NCBI GenBank assembly: GCA_028703035.1
Contig: JAQVNR010000005.1
Location: 1 to 17,500 of the forward strand
Length of the DNA: 17,500 bases
Direction of reading: 5' to 3'
From: Bacilli bacterium
GTDB taxonomy: Bacteria; Bacillota_I; Bacilli_A; RF39; UBA660
Shown here: positions 1 to 7,148 of the stretch, piece after piece
Layout: the number at the start of each line of letters is the position of its first letter
Numbering within the stretch: the first letter of the stretch is position 1
Translations under genes and position numbers: made by a program
The notes under the pieces: model-generated
The model's database searches: none
Told to the model about the DNA's origin: nothing
The model's input: only the letters and a program-made list of their open reading frames with translations

Positions 1-189
1 TGTCTGTTATTTTAAACATAATTTAATTAGAAGTCACATATTTTTAAAATATTTTTTTTGTGAGCAACACTTACTTGACCATATATTTATTTTTGTGAAA
101 GACTTAATTAACCACTATTTATATTAATGGTCAATTTACTTTGGCAATCGAACCCTAATATATTTTACACTATCCCGAAATGGTAAAAA
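1..189. other. AT-rich intergenic start of window, no gene recognised
   Basis: No open frame with a plausible ribosome site is visible here. Positions 38-52 form an all-A/T palindrome followed by a run of T (52-59), which could be a weak terminator of a gene lying to the left; without G or C in the stem this is doubtful. An 8-base inverted repeat (TTGACCAT at 75-82 and ATGGTCAA at 127-134, 44 bases apart) lies 56 or more bases upstream of the promoter of the first gene and has no known function. Confidence 0.4.
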
Positions 190-218
190 TTGACAAAGTA
201 CAGTAAAAATGCTAGTAT
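190..218 (+). promoter_or_regulatory. Sigma-A-type promoter of the HAD/ligase/acyltransferase operon
   Basis: A consensus -35 box TTGACA (190-195) is followed after 17 bases by TAGTAT (213-218), a good -10 box. Transcription would start near 225, about 35 bases before the ATG at 261. The leader contains the ribosome site AGGGGGA (248-254). No other promoter is seen before 3515, so all three genes to 3467 probably depend on this one. Confidence 0.65.
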
Positions 219-260
219 ATAGGCATTAAATTTATATTTCATTTTTAAGGGGGATTATTA

Positions 261-908
261 ATGATAGATATTATAACAACTGACATAGATGGCATATTAA
301 CTGATCTTTATCGCCATCAAATATGGATGGTAGAGCATTATTATAAGAGTAAAGGAAAAGAAGTTCCTAAAATAAAAAATCCAAAAGCTTATGATATAGC
401 AGAGATTTTTGAAATTTCAAAAAATCGAAGAAATATAATATGGCTAGAAAACTATAAATATTATCGCTTATATTGCGAAGCAAGAAAAGAATCTTTTGAA
501 ACATTGAAATATTGGCAAGAACGAGGAAAGAAAATCGGATTTATTTCTGCACCAGCCTTTGCAACAACTCCACTTTTAGGACCAAAGGTAATAAAATGGA
601 TTCAAGAGTGGCAAAATTTATATGATTTTGTTCCTGATGAAGTTATATGGTGCCCAGAAAAAGAATCTGGACTTGCCAAAGCAATTGCTTGTAAGGAATT
701 AAAGAGTGAATTAATGATAGAAGATAAAGCAGATAATTTAGATTTTACTTTAGAAGTTTGTGACTCCATTGCACTTTCCACACCATATAATCTAGGTTAT
801 CAGCCCGAAAATAAACCATTTGATTTCTATATGAAAGAAAATTGGTCAGAAATTAGATCAACTGTAGATGAGCTTGATAGTAAACCAAGGAGGTTAAAAA
901 ATGTATAA
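261..908 (+). CDS. HAD-superfamily hydrolase, 5'-nucleotidase (NT5C)-like
   Basis: A 215-residue cytoplasmic protein with no signal peptide or membrane helix. The N-terminus has the HAD catalytic signature D8-x-D10-G, in which the first Asp is the expected phosphoenzyme nucleophile. Residues 153-154 (IEDK, within L-M-I-E-D-K-A) fit the acidic, metal-binding motif IV of the fold. Size and layout resemble the 5'(3')-deoxyribonucleotidase group, but the substrate cannot be read from the sequence. The start at 261 is supported by AGGGGGA a few bases upstream. The end overlaps the next gene by eight bases, and its last codons contain that gene's ribosome site, so the two should be translationally coupled. 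Linkage to a fatty-acyl ligase and an acyltransferase raises the possibility of a lipid- or nucleotide-linked phosphate substrate; this is inference only. Confidence 0.6.
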   Translation: MIDIITTDIDGILTDLYRHQIWMVEHYYKSKGKEVPKIKNPKAYDIAEIFEISKNRRNIIWLENYKYYRLYCEARKESFETLKYWQERGKKIGFISAPAFATTPLLGPKVIKWIQEWQNLYDFVPDEVIWCPEKESGLAKAIACKELKSELMIEDKADNLDFTLEVCDSIALSTPYNLGYQPENKPFDFYMKENWSEIRSTVDELDSKPRRLKNV

Positions 909-2709
909 TTATAAAAGACCAAATATTGAAAGACCGCATTTGCATCATTATGGTAATATTCCTGCTAATTTGGATTACCCATCAAAATCAGTTGCTGAAG
1001 TTATGTTTGATAATTGTGAAAAACATAAAAATTATCAAGCAATAAAATACACACAAAATGGAATAACTCATAGTGAAGATTATACTCAGTATGCTGAAAA
1101 TATTGAATCAACAGCAAAAATGTTAAAATTATTAGATGTAAAAAAAGGCGATAGAATAATGGTTTTATCTCCGTTTTTACCAGAAGAATACCATACAAAA
1201 TATGCGATTGCTGCTGTAGGAAATATTTTAATTCCTCTGCATCCATATGAATCAAGAAGTCGTGTGAAAATGGCGAAAATTTTAGAGGCATCTAAACCAA
1301 AGATAATTATTTGTTTAGATAGCTGTGTTCCTGATATAGATGCCATTTTACATGATTATCCAGAAATAGATGATATGGTTCAAAGAGTTCTATATTTTTC
1401 ACCGGTTGATTCACTTAAGAAAAAAGGTGTTTTAAGTTTAATAAATCCAATTATTGATTATAAATATCAAAAAAGTGGTGTTGGGCCAAAAACTTTAAAT
1501 ACTATTTCTAATAAGTTTTCTTCATTTGCCGAAGAACGAAATAGAGCTAAAAATTATTGTGGTTCATACATGGCCAATGTAAAAGGTGAAGACGATTATG
1601 TAATATACTTTTCTTCTGGAACTTCTGGGAAGACACCTAGTGGATCTATTCACACTCACAACAGCTGCAACAGTTTACTTAAATCTGGGCAATATATTTG
1701 TGATTGTATAGAGCCAGGACAAAAACTAATTATTGTTCCTGGACCATTTCATTGTTTTGGTTCAGAAACCGGAAGAAATACCGCAATAAACTCAGGTGTT
1801 GCTCAAATTATTATTCCTGATCCTAAAAATTTAAAAGCATTGGCTGAGGCTCAAAAAAAAGAAAAAGCAGAGCTACATATTTATGTACCGGCAATTTTAA
1901 GTGCGATGCAAAAATCGGAATTATTTGATGATATATCATATGAAAATAATGAATTATTTATTTGTGGTGGTGGTAGACTTCCTTTAAAGACATATCAATA
2001 TTGGAATAAAAAATTACCTAAAGGAAGAGGGATAAGAGAAGGTTATGGTTCTACTCCCACTAATGGTGGTATTTGTATAAATTTAAAAAATGAACAAAGA
2101 CCAGGAACTATAGGAATTCCTCTTTCAGACTTTTATTTTAAATTAAAAGATCCTGAAACCGGTGAAATTATAAATAAGCCAAATGTAGCCGGAGAATTAT
2201 ATGTAGCTGGTCCATCGTTGATGCGAGAAATTTTAAACGAACCAAATCACCTTTCTTTATCAACCGATGAAGAGGGAGTAACTTGGTATAAAACTAATGA
2301 TTTAGTTTTATACGATGAAACTGGTTGGTATAAATTTTTAGACCGTTGTGATGATATCTTAAACTTAAATAATGCTAACTTAGTTAATCCAAATGAAATA
2401 AAAGATGTTCTTGAAAAACACAATATTAATAATTCAATAATATTTAATACTAATGGAGATAAAAGAGCAGAGGGACAAGATAGAATTATTTTATGTATCG
2501 AATATGTCGGAGATAAAGAAGATATTACTTTATTAAAATCAGTTTTAGAAAAAGACTTCGCAGAAAATTTAAAAAAATATGAAATCCCATCTGAAATAAT
2601 TGTTTTTGACAAGTTACCAATGAATTTAAATGGAAAAACATTAAAAAATGAAACAAAAGAAAAATATTATAACAAAGAATATAAATTTAACTTAGAGTTA
2701 AAAAGATGA
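901..2709 (+). CDS. AMP-forming acyl-CoA synthetase / AMP-dependent ligase
   Basis: A 602-residue soluble adenylate-forming enzyme (ANL superfamily), expected to activate a carboxylate, most likely a fatty acid, with ATP and transfer it to CoA or a carrier. Visible motifs: phosphate loop around 238-251 (SSGTSGKTPSGS, longer than the usual TSGTTGxPKG), A5 region EGYGST at 380-385, A7 Asp467 in YKTNDL, A8 Arg482 in DRCDD, and the C-terminal catalytic Lys579 in NGKT. The core is complete, but the P-loop is atypical and the usual Glu after YGxT in A5 is replaced by Pro386. The start at 901 follows AGGAGGT at 888-894, inside the preceding gene. The end overlaps the next gene as ATGA. Long-chain acyl-CoA synthetase is the simplest reading; an acyl-carrier-protein ligase or other carboxylate ligase is also possible. 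Confidence 0.75.
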   Translation: MYNYKRPNIERPHLHHYGNIPANLDYPSKSVAEVMFDNCEKHKNYQAIKYTQNGITHSEDYTQYAENIESTAKMLKLLDVKKGDRIMVLSPFLPEEYHTKYAIAAVGNILIPLHPYESRSRVKMAKILEASKPKIIICLDSCVPDIDAILHDYPEIDDMVQRVLYFSPVDSLKKKGVLSLINPIIDYKYQKSGVGPKTLNTISNKFSSFAEERNRAKNYCGSYMANVKGEDDYVIYFSSGTSGKTPSGSIHTHNSCNSLLKSGQYICDCIEPGQKLIIVPGPFHCFGSETGRNTAINSGVAQIIIPDPKNLKALAEAQKKEKAELHIYVPAILSAMQKSELFDDISYENNELFICGGGRLPLKTYQYWNKKLPKGRGIREGYGSTPTNGGICINLKNEQRPGTIGIPLSDFYFKLKDPETGEIINKPNVAGELYVAGPSLMREILNEPNHLSLSTDEEGVTWYKTNDLVLYDETGWYKFLDRCDDILNLNNANLVNPNEIKDVLEKHNINNSIIFNTNGDKRAEGQDRIILCIEYVGDKEDITLLKSVLEKDFAENLKKYEIPSEIIVFDKLPMNLNGKTLKNETKEKYYNKEYKFNLELKR

Positions 2710-3467
2710 TAGCTTTCGAACGCGAAATAAAATCAGCATATAAGCTTGATGAAATGACAGTAGAAGAAAAGCGTGCTTATTACGGAGAATTAAAAGAATA
2801 TATTTTATCTTTACCATTTGATGAAAATAAGTTAAATATTGCTGAAAAAAAATTTCTTAAAATTGTTGATTTTATATTCCCGAAATTCGGAAAATATTAT
2901 AAACCAAATCTTTCTAGTAAGCTAGCGGAATTACCAAATCAATTTATTCTTGTTTCTAATCATCTAGATTCATTTGATCAAGTCTTATTAAGTTATGCTT
3001 TTCCCGATACTGCTTTTCATTATATGATTGCGGAAAGTTTAATGCAAGCAAAAAATTTATATGTTGGAAAATTATATGTTAATATGGGAGCTTTTGTTGT
3101 AGATAGAACAACTCATGAAGGTAGAATTCTTGCAATACCTAATGCTTTACAATATTTATATCGAGAGTCAAATGTTGCGATGTTTCCAGAGGCTTCTAGG
3201 CAAATTCGTTATGGAAGTGATGGAACAGTAAAAAGTTTTAAAAATGGTTCAGTTATTTTATCTCAAATGACAGACGTACCAATTGTTCCGGTTGCTATAA
3301 ATAACAATTATAAAAAAGGAGAACTTTATATTAATGTTGGTGAGAAATTTGAAGTTGGACTTGAAAGCAGTATTATTCAAAAGAATATTGAATTAAGAGA
3401 AAAAGTAATTGAATTATGGGAAGAAAACCATGACAAAGGAGCAAAAATATTAACTAAAAAAAGATGA
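2706..3467 (+). CDS. PlsC-type lysophospholipid acyltransferase (1-acylglycerol-3-phosphate acyltransferase-like)
   Basis: A 253-residue protein of the PlsC/LPLAT family, which transfers an acyl group from acyl-CoA or acyl-ACP to lysophosphatidate or a similar acceptor at the membrane. Motif I is NHLDSFD at 85-91, with the catalytic His86 and Asp91 (H-x4-D). Motif II is the FVVDR stretch at 130-134. Motif III is FPEASR at 160-165, where the usual Gly after Glu is Ala. Motif IV is the VPIVPVAI stretch at 191-198. There is no clear membrane helix, and residues 1-70 form a mainly charged helical lead that is longer than in minimal PlsC. The start overlaps the ligase stop (ATGA), so translation is coupled. 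With the ligase it makes a plausible two-step pathway: activate an acid, then esterify it. It ends in TGA. Confidence 0.8.
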   Translation: MIAFEREIKSAYKLDEMTVEEKRAYYGELKEYILSLPFDENKLNIAEKKFLKIVDFIFPKFGKYYKPNLSSKLAELPNQFILVSNHLDSFDQVLLSYAFPDTAFHYMIAESLMQAKNLYVGKLYVNMGAFVVDRTTHEGRILAIPNALQYLYRESNVAMFPEASRQIRYGSDGTVKSFKNGSVILSQMTDVPIVPVAINNNYKKGELYINVGEKFEVGLESSIIQKNIELREKVIELWEENHDKGAKILTKKR

Positions 3468-3514
3468 AAGTGTGTTTGGCGAAAATATCAAAAAGCCGAG
3501 ATTTTGAAAAAACT

Positions 3515-3542
3515 TTGATTATTCTTTTTTTTTTGCTATAAT
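3515..3542 (+). promoter_or_regulatory. Sigma-A-type promoter of the hybrid kinase operon
   Basis: TTGATT (3515-3520), a 16-base spacer and a perfect TATAAT (3537-3542) preceded by TG (3534-3535), i.e. an extended -10 box. The predicted start near 3549 leaves a leader of only about 16 bases before the kinase ATG at 3565, with a weak ribosome site (AGTAGG, 3551-3556). Confidence 0.7.
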
Positions 3543-3564
3543 TATTTTAAAGTAGGCGATTAGT

Positions 3565-5403
3565 ATGATTTGTAGTATCTATTTTCAAATTTTATCTTTA
3601 GTATATATGCTTTTATTAATGATAGTTGTATTTAGTAAAAAAAGATTAAAATCTATTGAAAATTCTTTATTTGTTTCGCTAATATTTATCAATTTAACCG
3701 GTTTAATTTTAGATATTTCTAGTACTTATTTAGCTTATGTTGATATAAATAACAAATTTTTAAATCCATTATGTAAGGTATATTTAGTATATTTAATCTG
3801 TACATGTTTAGTTTTCACAGTGTATGTTATTTTTGTATCAATGATTAACAAGGATGCTTTAATTGAAATAAAAAAAAGAATAGTTAAAAATATGCTAATT
3901 GTAATTACTATTATATTTGTGTTATTAACGGTGATTATATTCTTAATTCCTCTTTATAACATAAGTGAAAGCGGAATTATATATACAACTGGACCAGGGG
4001 CTAATTTAACTTACGCAATTGTTGGGGTGTGTACTTTAATTTGGATAATAAGTTTATTAATTAATTATAAGAATATCAGAGATAAAAAGTATTTGCCAAT
4101 ATTTGTGTTAATTATTTGTATAATATTTGCAACAATATTGCAAAGGATTAATCCGGAATTATTAATTGTTACTTCAATGTGTTGTTTTATTGTTTATATT
4201 ATGTATTTTACCATAGAAAATCCTGATGTAAAAATGCTTAATGAACTTAATTTAGCTAAAGACCAAGCAGAAAAAGCTAATAATTCTAAGACAGAATTTT
4301 TATCTAGTATGAGTCATGAAATAAGAACACCGCTTAATGCAATAGTCGGACTTTCTCAAGTATTACTGGAAAAAGATTTACCAAGTGATTCTAAAGAAGA
4401 TATAGAGGATATAGTAATGGCATCTGATACATTACTAGGAATAGTTAATGGTATTTTAGATATTTCTAAGATTGAAGCTAATAAATTAGAAATACTTTAT
4501 ACTGAATATCATCCTAAAAAGATAATTGATGAGCTTATTGTACTAACGAAAGCCAGAATGGGAGAAAAATCTTTAGATTTCAGGACTTATTTTGATTCGG
4601 CTATTCCTGATTATTTATATGGTGATTCCTCAAGAGTTAAACAAATAATTTTGAATATATTAACTAACTCTGTTAAATATACAAAAGAAGGTTTTATTGA
4701 TTTTAGAATATCAGTTATTATAAAAGATAATATTTGTAGACTTATAATATCTGTAGAAGATTCTGGAGTGGGAATCAAAGAAGAAGATATTAATAAGTTA
4801 TTTAAAAAATTTGAAAGACTTAATGAAGGTGGAACGACATCAATTGAAGGAACTGGTCTAGGCCTTGCTATTACAAAAAAACTAGTTGAAATGATGGGTG
4901 GAAAGATATTTGTTCAAAGTATTTTTGGAAAAGGATCAAAATTCACCGTTGTTTTAGATCAAAAAATAGTTAATAAAACCTTTAAAAAAGAAGAAAGTGA
5001 TTACACGGAAGTGATTCAATCTGTTGATTTTTCTGATAAAAAGGTCTTAGTTGTTGATGATAACACTTTAAATTTAAAAGTAGCTCAGAGGCTACTAACT
5101 ACTTATGGAATGCAAGTAGATATTATAGAAAGTGGATTTGGCTTAATAGAAAAAATTGAAGCTGGAGAAGTTTACGATTTAATTTTATTGGACGATATGA
5201 TGCCGAAGCTAAGTGGGACAGAAGCGCTTAAAAAGCTTCGGACTTCACCAAACTTTAAAATACCAACAATAGCGATGACAGCAAACGCTATTGAAGGAAT
5301 GAGAGAAAAGTATTTATCCGATGGTTTTGATGATTATTTAGCAAAGCCGATTGATAAAAAAGAATTAAATAGAGTAATAATAAAATATTTGTATAGTAAA
5401 TAA
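3565..5403 (+). CDS. Seven-helix hybrid sensor histidine kinase with C-terminal receiver
   Basis: A 612-residue membrane-bound hybrid kinase. About seven hydrophobic helices occupy residues 5-216, an arrangement like the 7TM sensor regions of other kinases. A short linker follows, with no PAS or HAMP domain that I recognise. The HisKA domain carries His251 in MSHEIRTPLN (249-258). The ATPase domain shows the N box (Asn364, Asn368), G1 (D399-S-G-V-G-I) and G2 (GTGLGLAI, 429-436). The receiver (about 492-612) is complete: acidic pair D498/D499, phospho-acceptor D543, T572 and K594. All catalytic positions are intact, so it should autophosphorylate and pass phosphate to its own Asp. The next gene starts ten bases after the stop and supplies an HPt domain, the expected next carrier. 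A separate role from sporulation cannot be excluded. The signal sensed is unknown. Confidence 0.88.
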   Translation: MICSIYFQILSLVYMLLLMIVVFSKKRLKSIENSLFVSLIFINLTGLILDISSTYLAYVDINNKFLNPLCKVYLVYLICTCLVFTVYVIFVSMINKDALIEIKKRIVKNMLIVITIIFVLLTVIIFLIPLYNISESGIIYTTGPGANLTYAIVGVCTLIWIISLLINYKNIRDKKYLPIFVLIICIIFATILQRINPELLIVTSMCCFIVYIMYFTIENPDVKMLNELNLAKDQAEKANNSKTEFLSSMSHEIRTPLNAIVGLSQVLLEKDLPSDSKEDIEDIVMASDTLLGIVNGILDISKIEANKLEILYTEYHPKKIIDELIVLTKARMGEKSLDFRTYFDSAIPDYLYGDSSRVKQIILNILTNSVKYTKEGFIDFRISVIIKDNICRLIISVEDSGVGIKEEDINKLFKKFERLNEGGTTSIEGTGLGLAITKKLVEMMGGKIFVQSIFGKGSKFTVVLDQKIVNKTFKKEESDYTEVIQSVDFSDKKVLVVDDNTLNLKVAQRLLTTYGMQVDIIESGFGLIEKIEAGEVYDLILLDDMMPKLSGTEALKKLRTSPNFKIPTIAMTANAIEGMREKYLSDGFDDYLAKPIDKKELNRVIIKYLYSK

Positions 5404-5413
5404 GGAGGATATT

Positions 5414-6181
5414 ATGAGAAACAAAAATATTTTAATTAAAAATGGAGTCGACGTTGACAAAAGCTTAGAGCTATTTGGAACAATGGAAATGTATGATGAA
5501 TCTTTAGGTGACTTTTTAAAAGAAATAGAAAACAAACTTTATAAAATCAGTCATTTTAAAGAAATGGGTGATATGCCTAATTATGCGATTCTTACCCATT
5601 CATTAAAAACTGATGCTAAATACTTTGGTTTTACAAAATTAGCTGAGCTTTCATATGCTCATGAGCTACAAAGCAAAGAAAATAATATTGCTTTTGTTAA
5701 TAGTGATTATCCTAATCTTATTAATGAAGCAAGAAGAATTGTTGCATTAGTTAAAAATTATTTAACTGGAAACGAGACAACTTCTTCAGAAGTTAAGAAT
5801 GAATGCTCAGCATTACCAACGATATTAATAGCTGATGATTCAGAAATAATTACTAATTTTGTTAAAAGAGTATTAGATGGTAAATACAATATCCTTGTTG
5901 CAAGTGATGGCCAAGTTGCAATGAATTATATTGAAAAAAATAATGCTCATAATATTAAAGCGTTGCTTCTTGATTTAAATATGCCTAATGTTGATGGATT
6001 TAAAGTTCTTGAATTTATGAAGCAAAATAATTTGTTTAACACAATACCTGTTTCGATTATAACCGGTAATGATAATCGCGAAATTGATTTAGATGCTTTT
6101 CAATATCCAATTGTTGACATTCTTAAAAAACCATTTACTGAAGATGCTGTAAAAAGAATTTTAGATAAAACCTTAATTTAA
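5414..6181 (+). CDS. HPt - receiver two-domain phosphotransfer protein
   Basis: A 255-residue soluble protein. Residues about 10-118 form an HPt-like helical domain with the phosphorylatable His62 in THSLKTDAKYFG, matching the HPt consensus H-x-L-K-G-x-A-x-x-x-G with Thr in place of the first Gly. A short polar linker leads to a receiver domain (136-255) with acidic D141/D142, phospho-acceptor D187 in LLLDLNMP, T217 and K239. Both sites are intact, so the protein could carry phosphate between the upstream hybrid kinase and another receiver, or hold it on its own Asp as a sink. It has no DNA-binding or enzymatic output domain. The ribosome site AAGGAGGA (5402-5409) overlaps the kinase stop, and a terminator follows directly at the stop. 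It therefore forms a two-gene operon with the kinase. A role feeding Spo0A, 156 bases downstream, is inference from context. Confidence 0.85.
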   Translation: MRNKNILIKNGVDVDKSLELFGTMEMYDESLGDFLKEIENKLYKISHFKEMGDMPNYAILTHSLKTDAKYFGFTKLAELSYAHELQSKENNIAFVNSDYPNLINEARRIVALVKNYLTGNETTSSEVKNECSALPTILIADDSEIITNFVKRVLDGKYNILVASDGQVAMNYIEKNNAHNIKALLLDLNMPNVDGFKVLEFMKQNNLFNTIPVSIITGNDNREIDLDAFQYPIVDILKKPFTEDAVKRILDKTLI

Positions 6182-6206
6182 AAAGTGATTTTATCACTTT
6201 TTTTTA
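6181..6206 (+). terminator. Rho-independent terminator after the HPt-receiver gene
   Basis: A nine-pair stem (6181-6189 with 6193-6201, core GTGAT/ATCAC) with a three-base loop, followed by a T run. It begins on the last base of the stop codon. It separates the kinase operon from spo0A, implying that spo0A has its own promoter. Confidence 0.8.
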
Positions 6207-6229
6207 ATTTTATAAAAAAAGCGACTGAC

Positions 6230-6237
6230 TTCGACAA
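6230..6237 (-). promoter_or_regulatory. Spo0A-binding box (0A box) upstream of spo0A
   Basis: TTCGACAA on the plus strand is TTGTCGAA on the minus strand, a perfect match to the known 0A box (core TGTCGAA). It lies 100 bases before the spo0A ATG at 6337 and about 58 bases before the best -10 candidate. This suggests autoregulation of spo0A, as known in Bacillus and Clostridium. No second exact box was seen in the intergenic regions of the window. Confidence 0.65.
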
Positions 6238-6294
6238 CTATAGACAATATGTAGCGTAAATTGACAATTCATTTTCTAGTATATTGACGCTTTT

Positions 6295-6300
6295 TATAAT
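6295..6300 (+). promoter_or_regulatory. Candidate -10 box for spo0A
   Basis: A perfect TATAAT sits 36 bases before the chosen spo0A start. No good -35 box is found 16-18 bases upstream; TTGACA at 6261-6266 is too far (28-base gap) and TTGACG at 6284-6289 is too near. A weak -35 with activator dependence, for example on the 0A box, would fit, but this is inference. Confidence 0.4.
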
Positions 6301-6336
6301 ATAATGATTTTGACGTGCAGTATAGAGAGGAATAAA

Positions 6337-7095
6337 ATGGAAAAACAAATACGCGTTTTTATGGTTGATGACAACCAAACAGTTGTTAAAGCAGTAGAAG
6401 AGTATTTTAGTAGTCACGTTAGTATCAAAGTAGTAGGAAAAGCAAATGATGGAGAGGAAGCTTTAGAAAAACTTATTTCGGAAAAAGATGATTATGACAT
6501 TATTGTTATGGATCTTATTATTCCTAAAATGGATGGTTTAAGTGTTTTAGAAGAACTGAAGAAAAGAAGAATTGATAAAAAAAGCATCATTATTACAGCA
6601 ATGAATAATTTAGATGTCATTAGAAAATCAGTTGAAGTAGGAGTAAGTTATTATATGTTAAAGCCATTTAAACAGGAAGCTTTAGAAAGTCATATAACTA
6701 ATGCAATGAGTAAAAGTAGTGATGATATGATAATAAGTAATAAAGATTTAAAGCAAGCAATTACAACACTTCTTCATTCACTAGGAATACCGTCACATAT
6801 TAAAGGATATATGTATATTAGAGATGGTGTCGGGCTTATGTATAATGATCCCAGTATGATTGGGGCTATTACTAAAGAGTTATATCCTGAAATAGCTGAA
6901 AGATATGATACTACAACAAGCAGAGTTGAAAGAGCAATACGTCATGCTATTGAAGTTAGCTGGTCTAGAGGAGATTATGATTTAATGGAAGAGATTTTTG
7001 GTCATTCTGTTGATTATGATCGGGCAAAACCAACTAATTCTGAGTTTATCGCAACTCTTGCAGATAAGTTAAGATTAGAAAGAATCGATGAATAG
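6337..7095 (+). CDS. spo0A: Spo0A, sporulation master response regulator
   Basis: A 252-residue response regulator. The receiver (about 5-125) has D11/D12, phospho-acceptor D59 in VMDLIIP, T87 and K109. The C-terminal DNA-binding domain (about 137-248) is unmistakable: LLHSLGIPSHIKGY, then DTTTSRVERAIRHAIEVSW, the near-invariant recognition helix region of Spo0A. When phosphorylated, Spo0A binds 0A boxes to commit cells to sporulation. I chose ATG 6337 because GAGAGG (6325-6330) is well placed before it; an upstream in-frame ATG at 6304 would add 11 residues without a ribosome site and lies too close to the -10 box. The gene follows a hybrid kinase and an HPt-receiver protein, an unusual setting, as spo0A usually sits beside spoIVB. 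Its presence means the lineage sporulates or recently did. Confidence 0.95.
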   Translation: MEKQIRVFMVDDNQTVVKAVEEYFSSHVSIKVVGKANDGEEALEKLISEKDDYDIIVMDLIIPKMDGLSVLEELKKRRIDKKSIIITAMNNLDVIRKSVEVGVSYYMLKPFKQEALESHITNAMSKSSDDMIISNKDLKQAITTLLHSLGIPSHIKGYMYIRDGVGLMYNDPSMIGAITKELYPEIAERYDTTTSRVERAIRHAIEVSWSRGDYDLMEEIFGHSVDYDRAKPTNSEFIATLADKLRLERIDE

Positions 7096-7148
7096 ATTTT
7101 AAATATTATCCTCATTATAAACATATAATTTATAAGGAGGATTTTTTG

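Noticed and set aside
1001..1346. Two overlapping minus-strand frames inside the acyl ligase gene
   Set aside because: They are antisense to a gene with clear catalytic motifs, have no ribosome sites and overlap each other in different frames.
3488..3507. TCAAAA/TTTTGA hairpin after the acyltransferase gene as a terminator
   Set aside because: The stem has one C/G pair only and is followed by A, not T; I see no convincing terminator in this gap.
6304..6336. Upstream in-frame ATG extending Spo0A by 11 residues
   Set aside because: It has no ribosome site and lies four bases after the -10 box; the ATG at 6337 has a good ribosome site and matches known Spo0A N-termini.
7124..7129. TATAAT before the Clp-like gene as a promoter
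   Set aside because: Transcription would start within the ribosome site, and no -35 box is present; co-transcription with spo0A is more likely.
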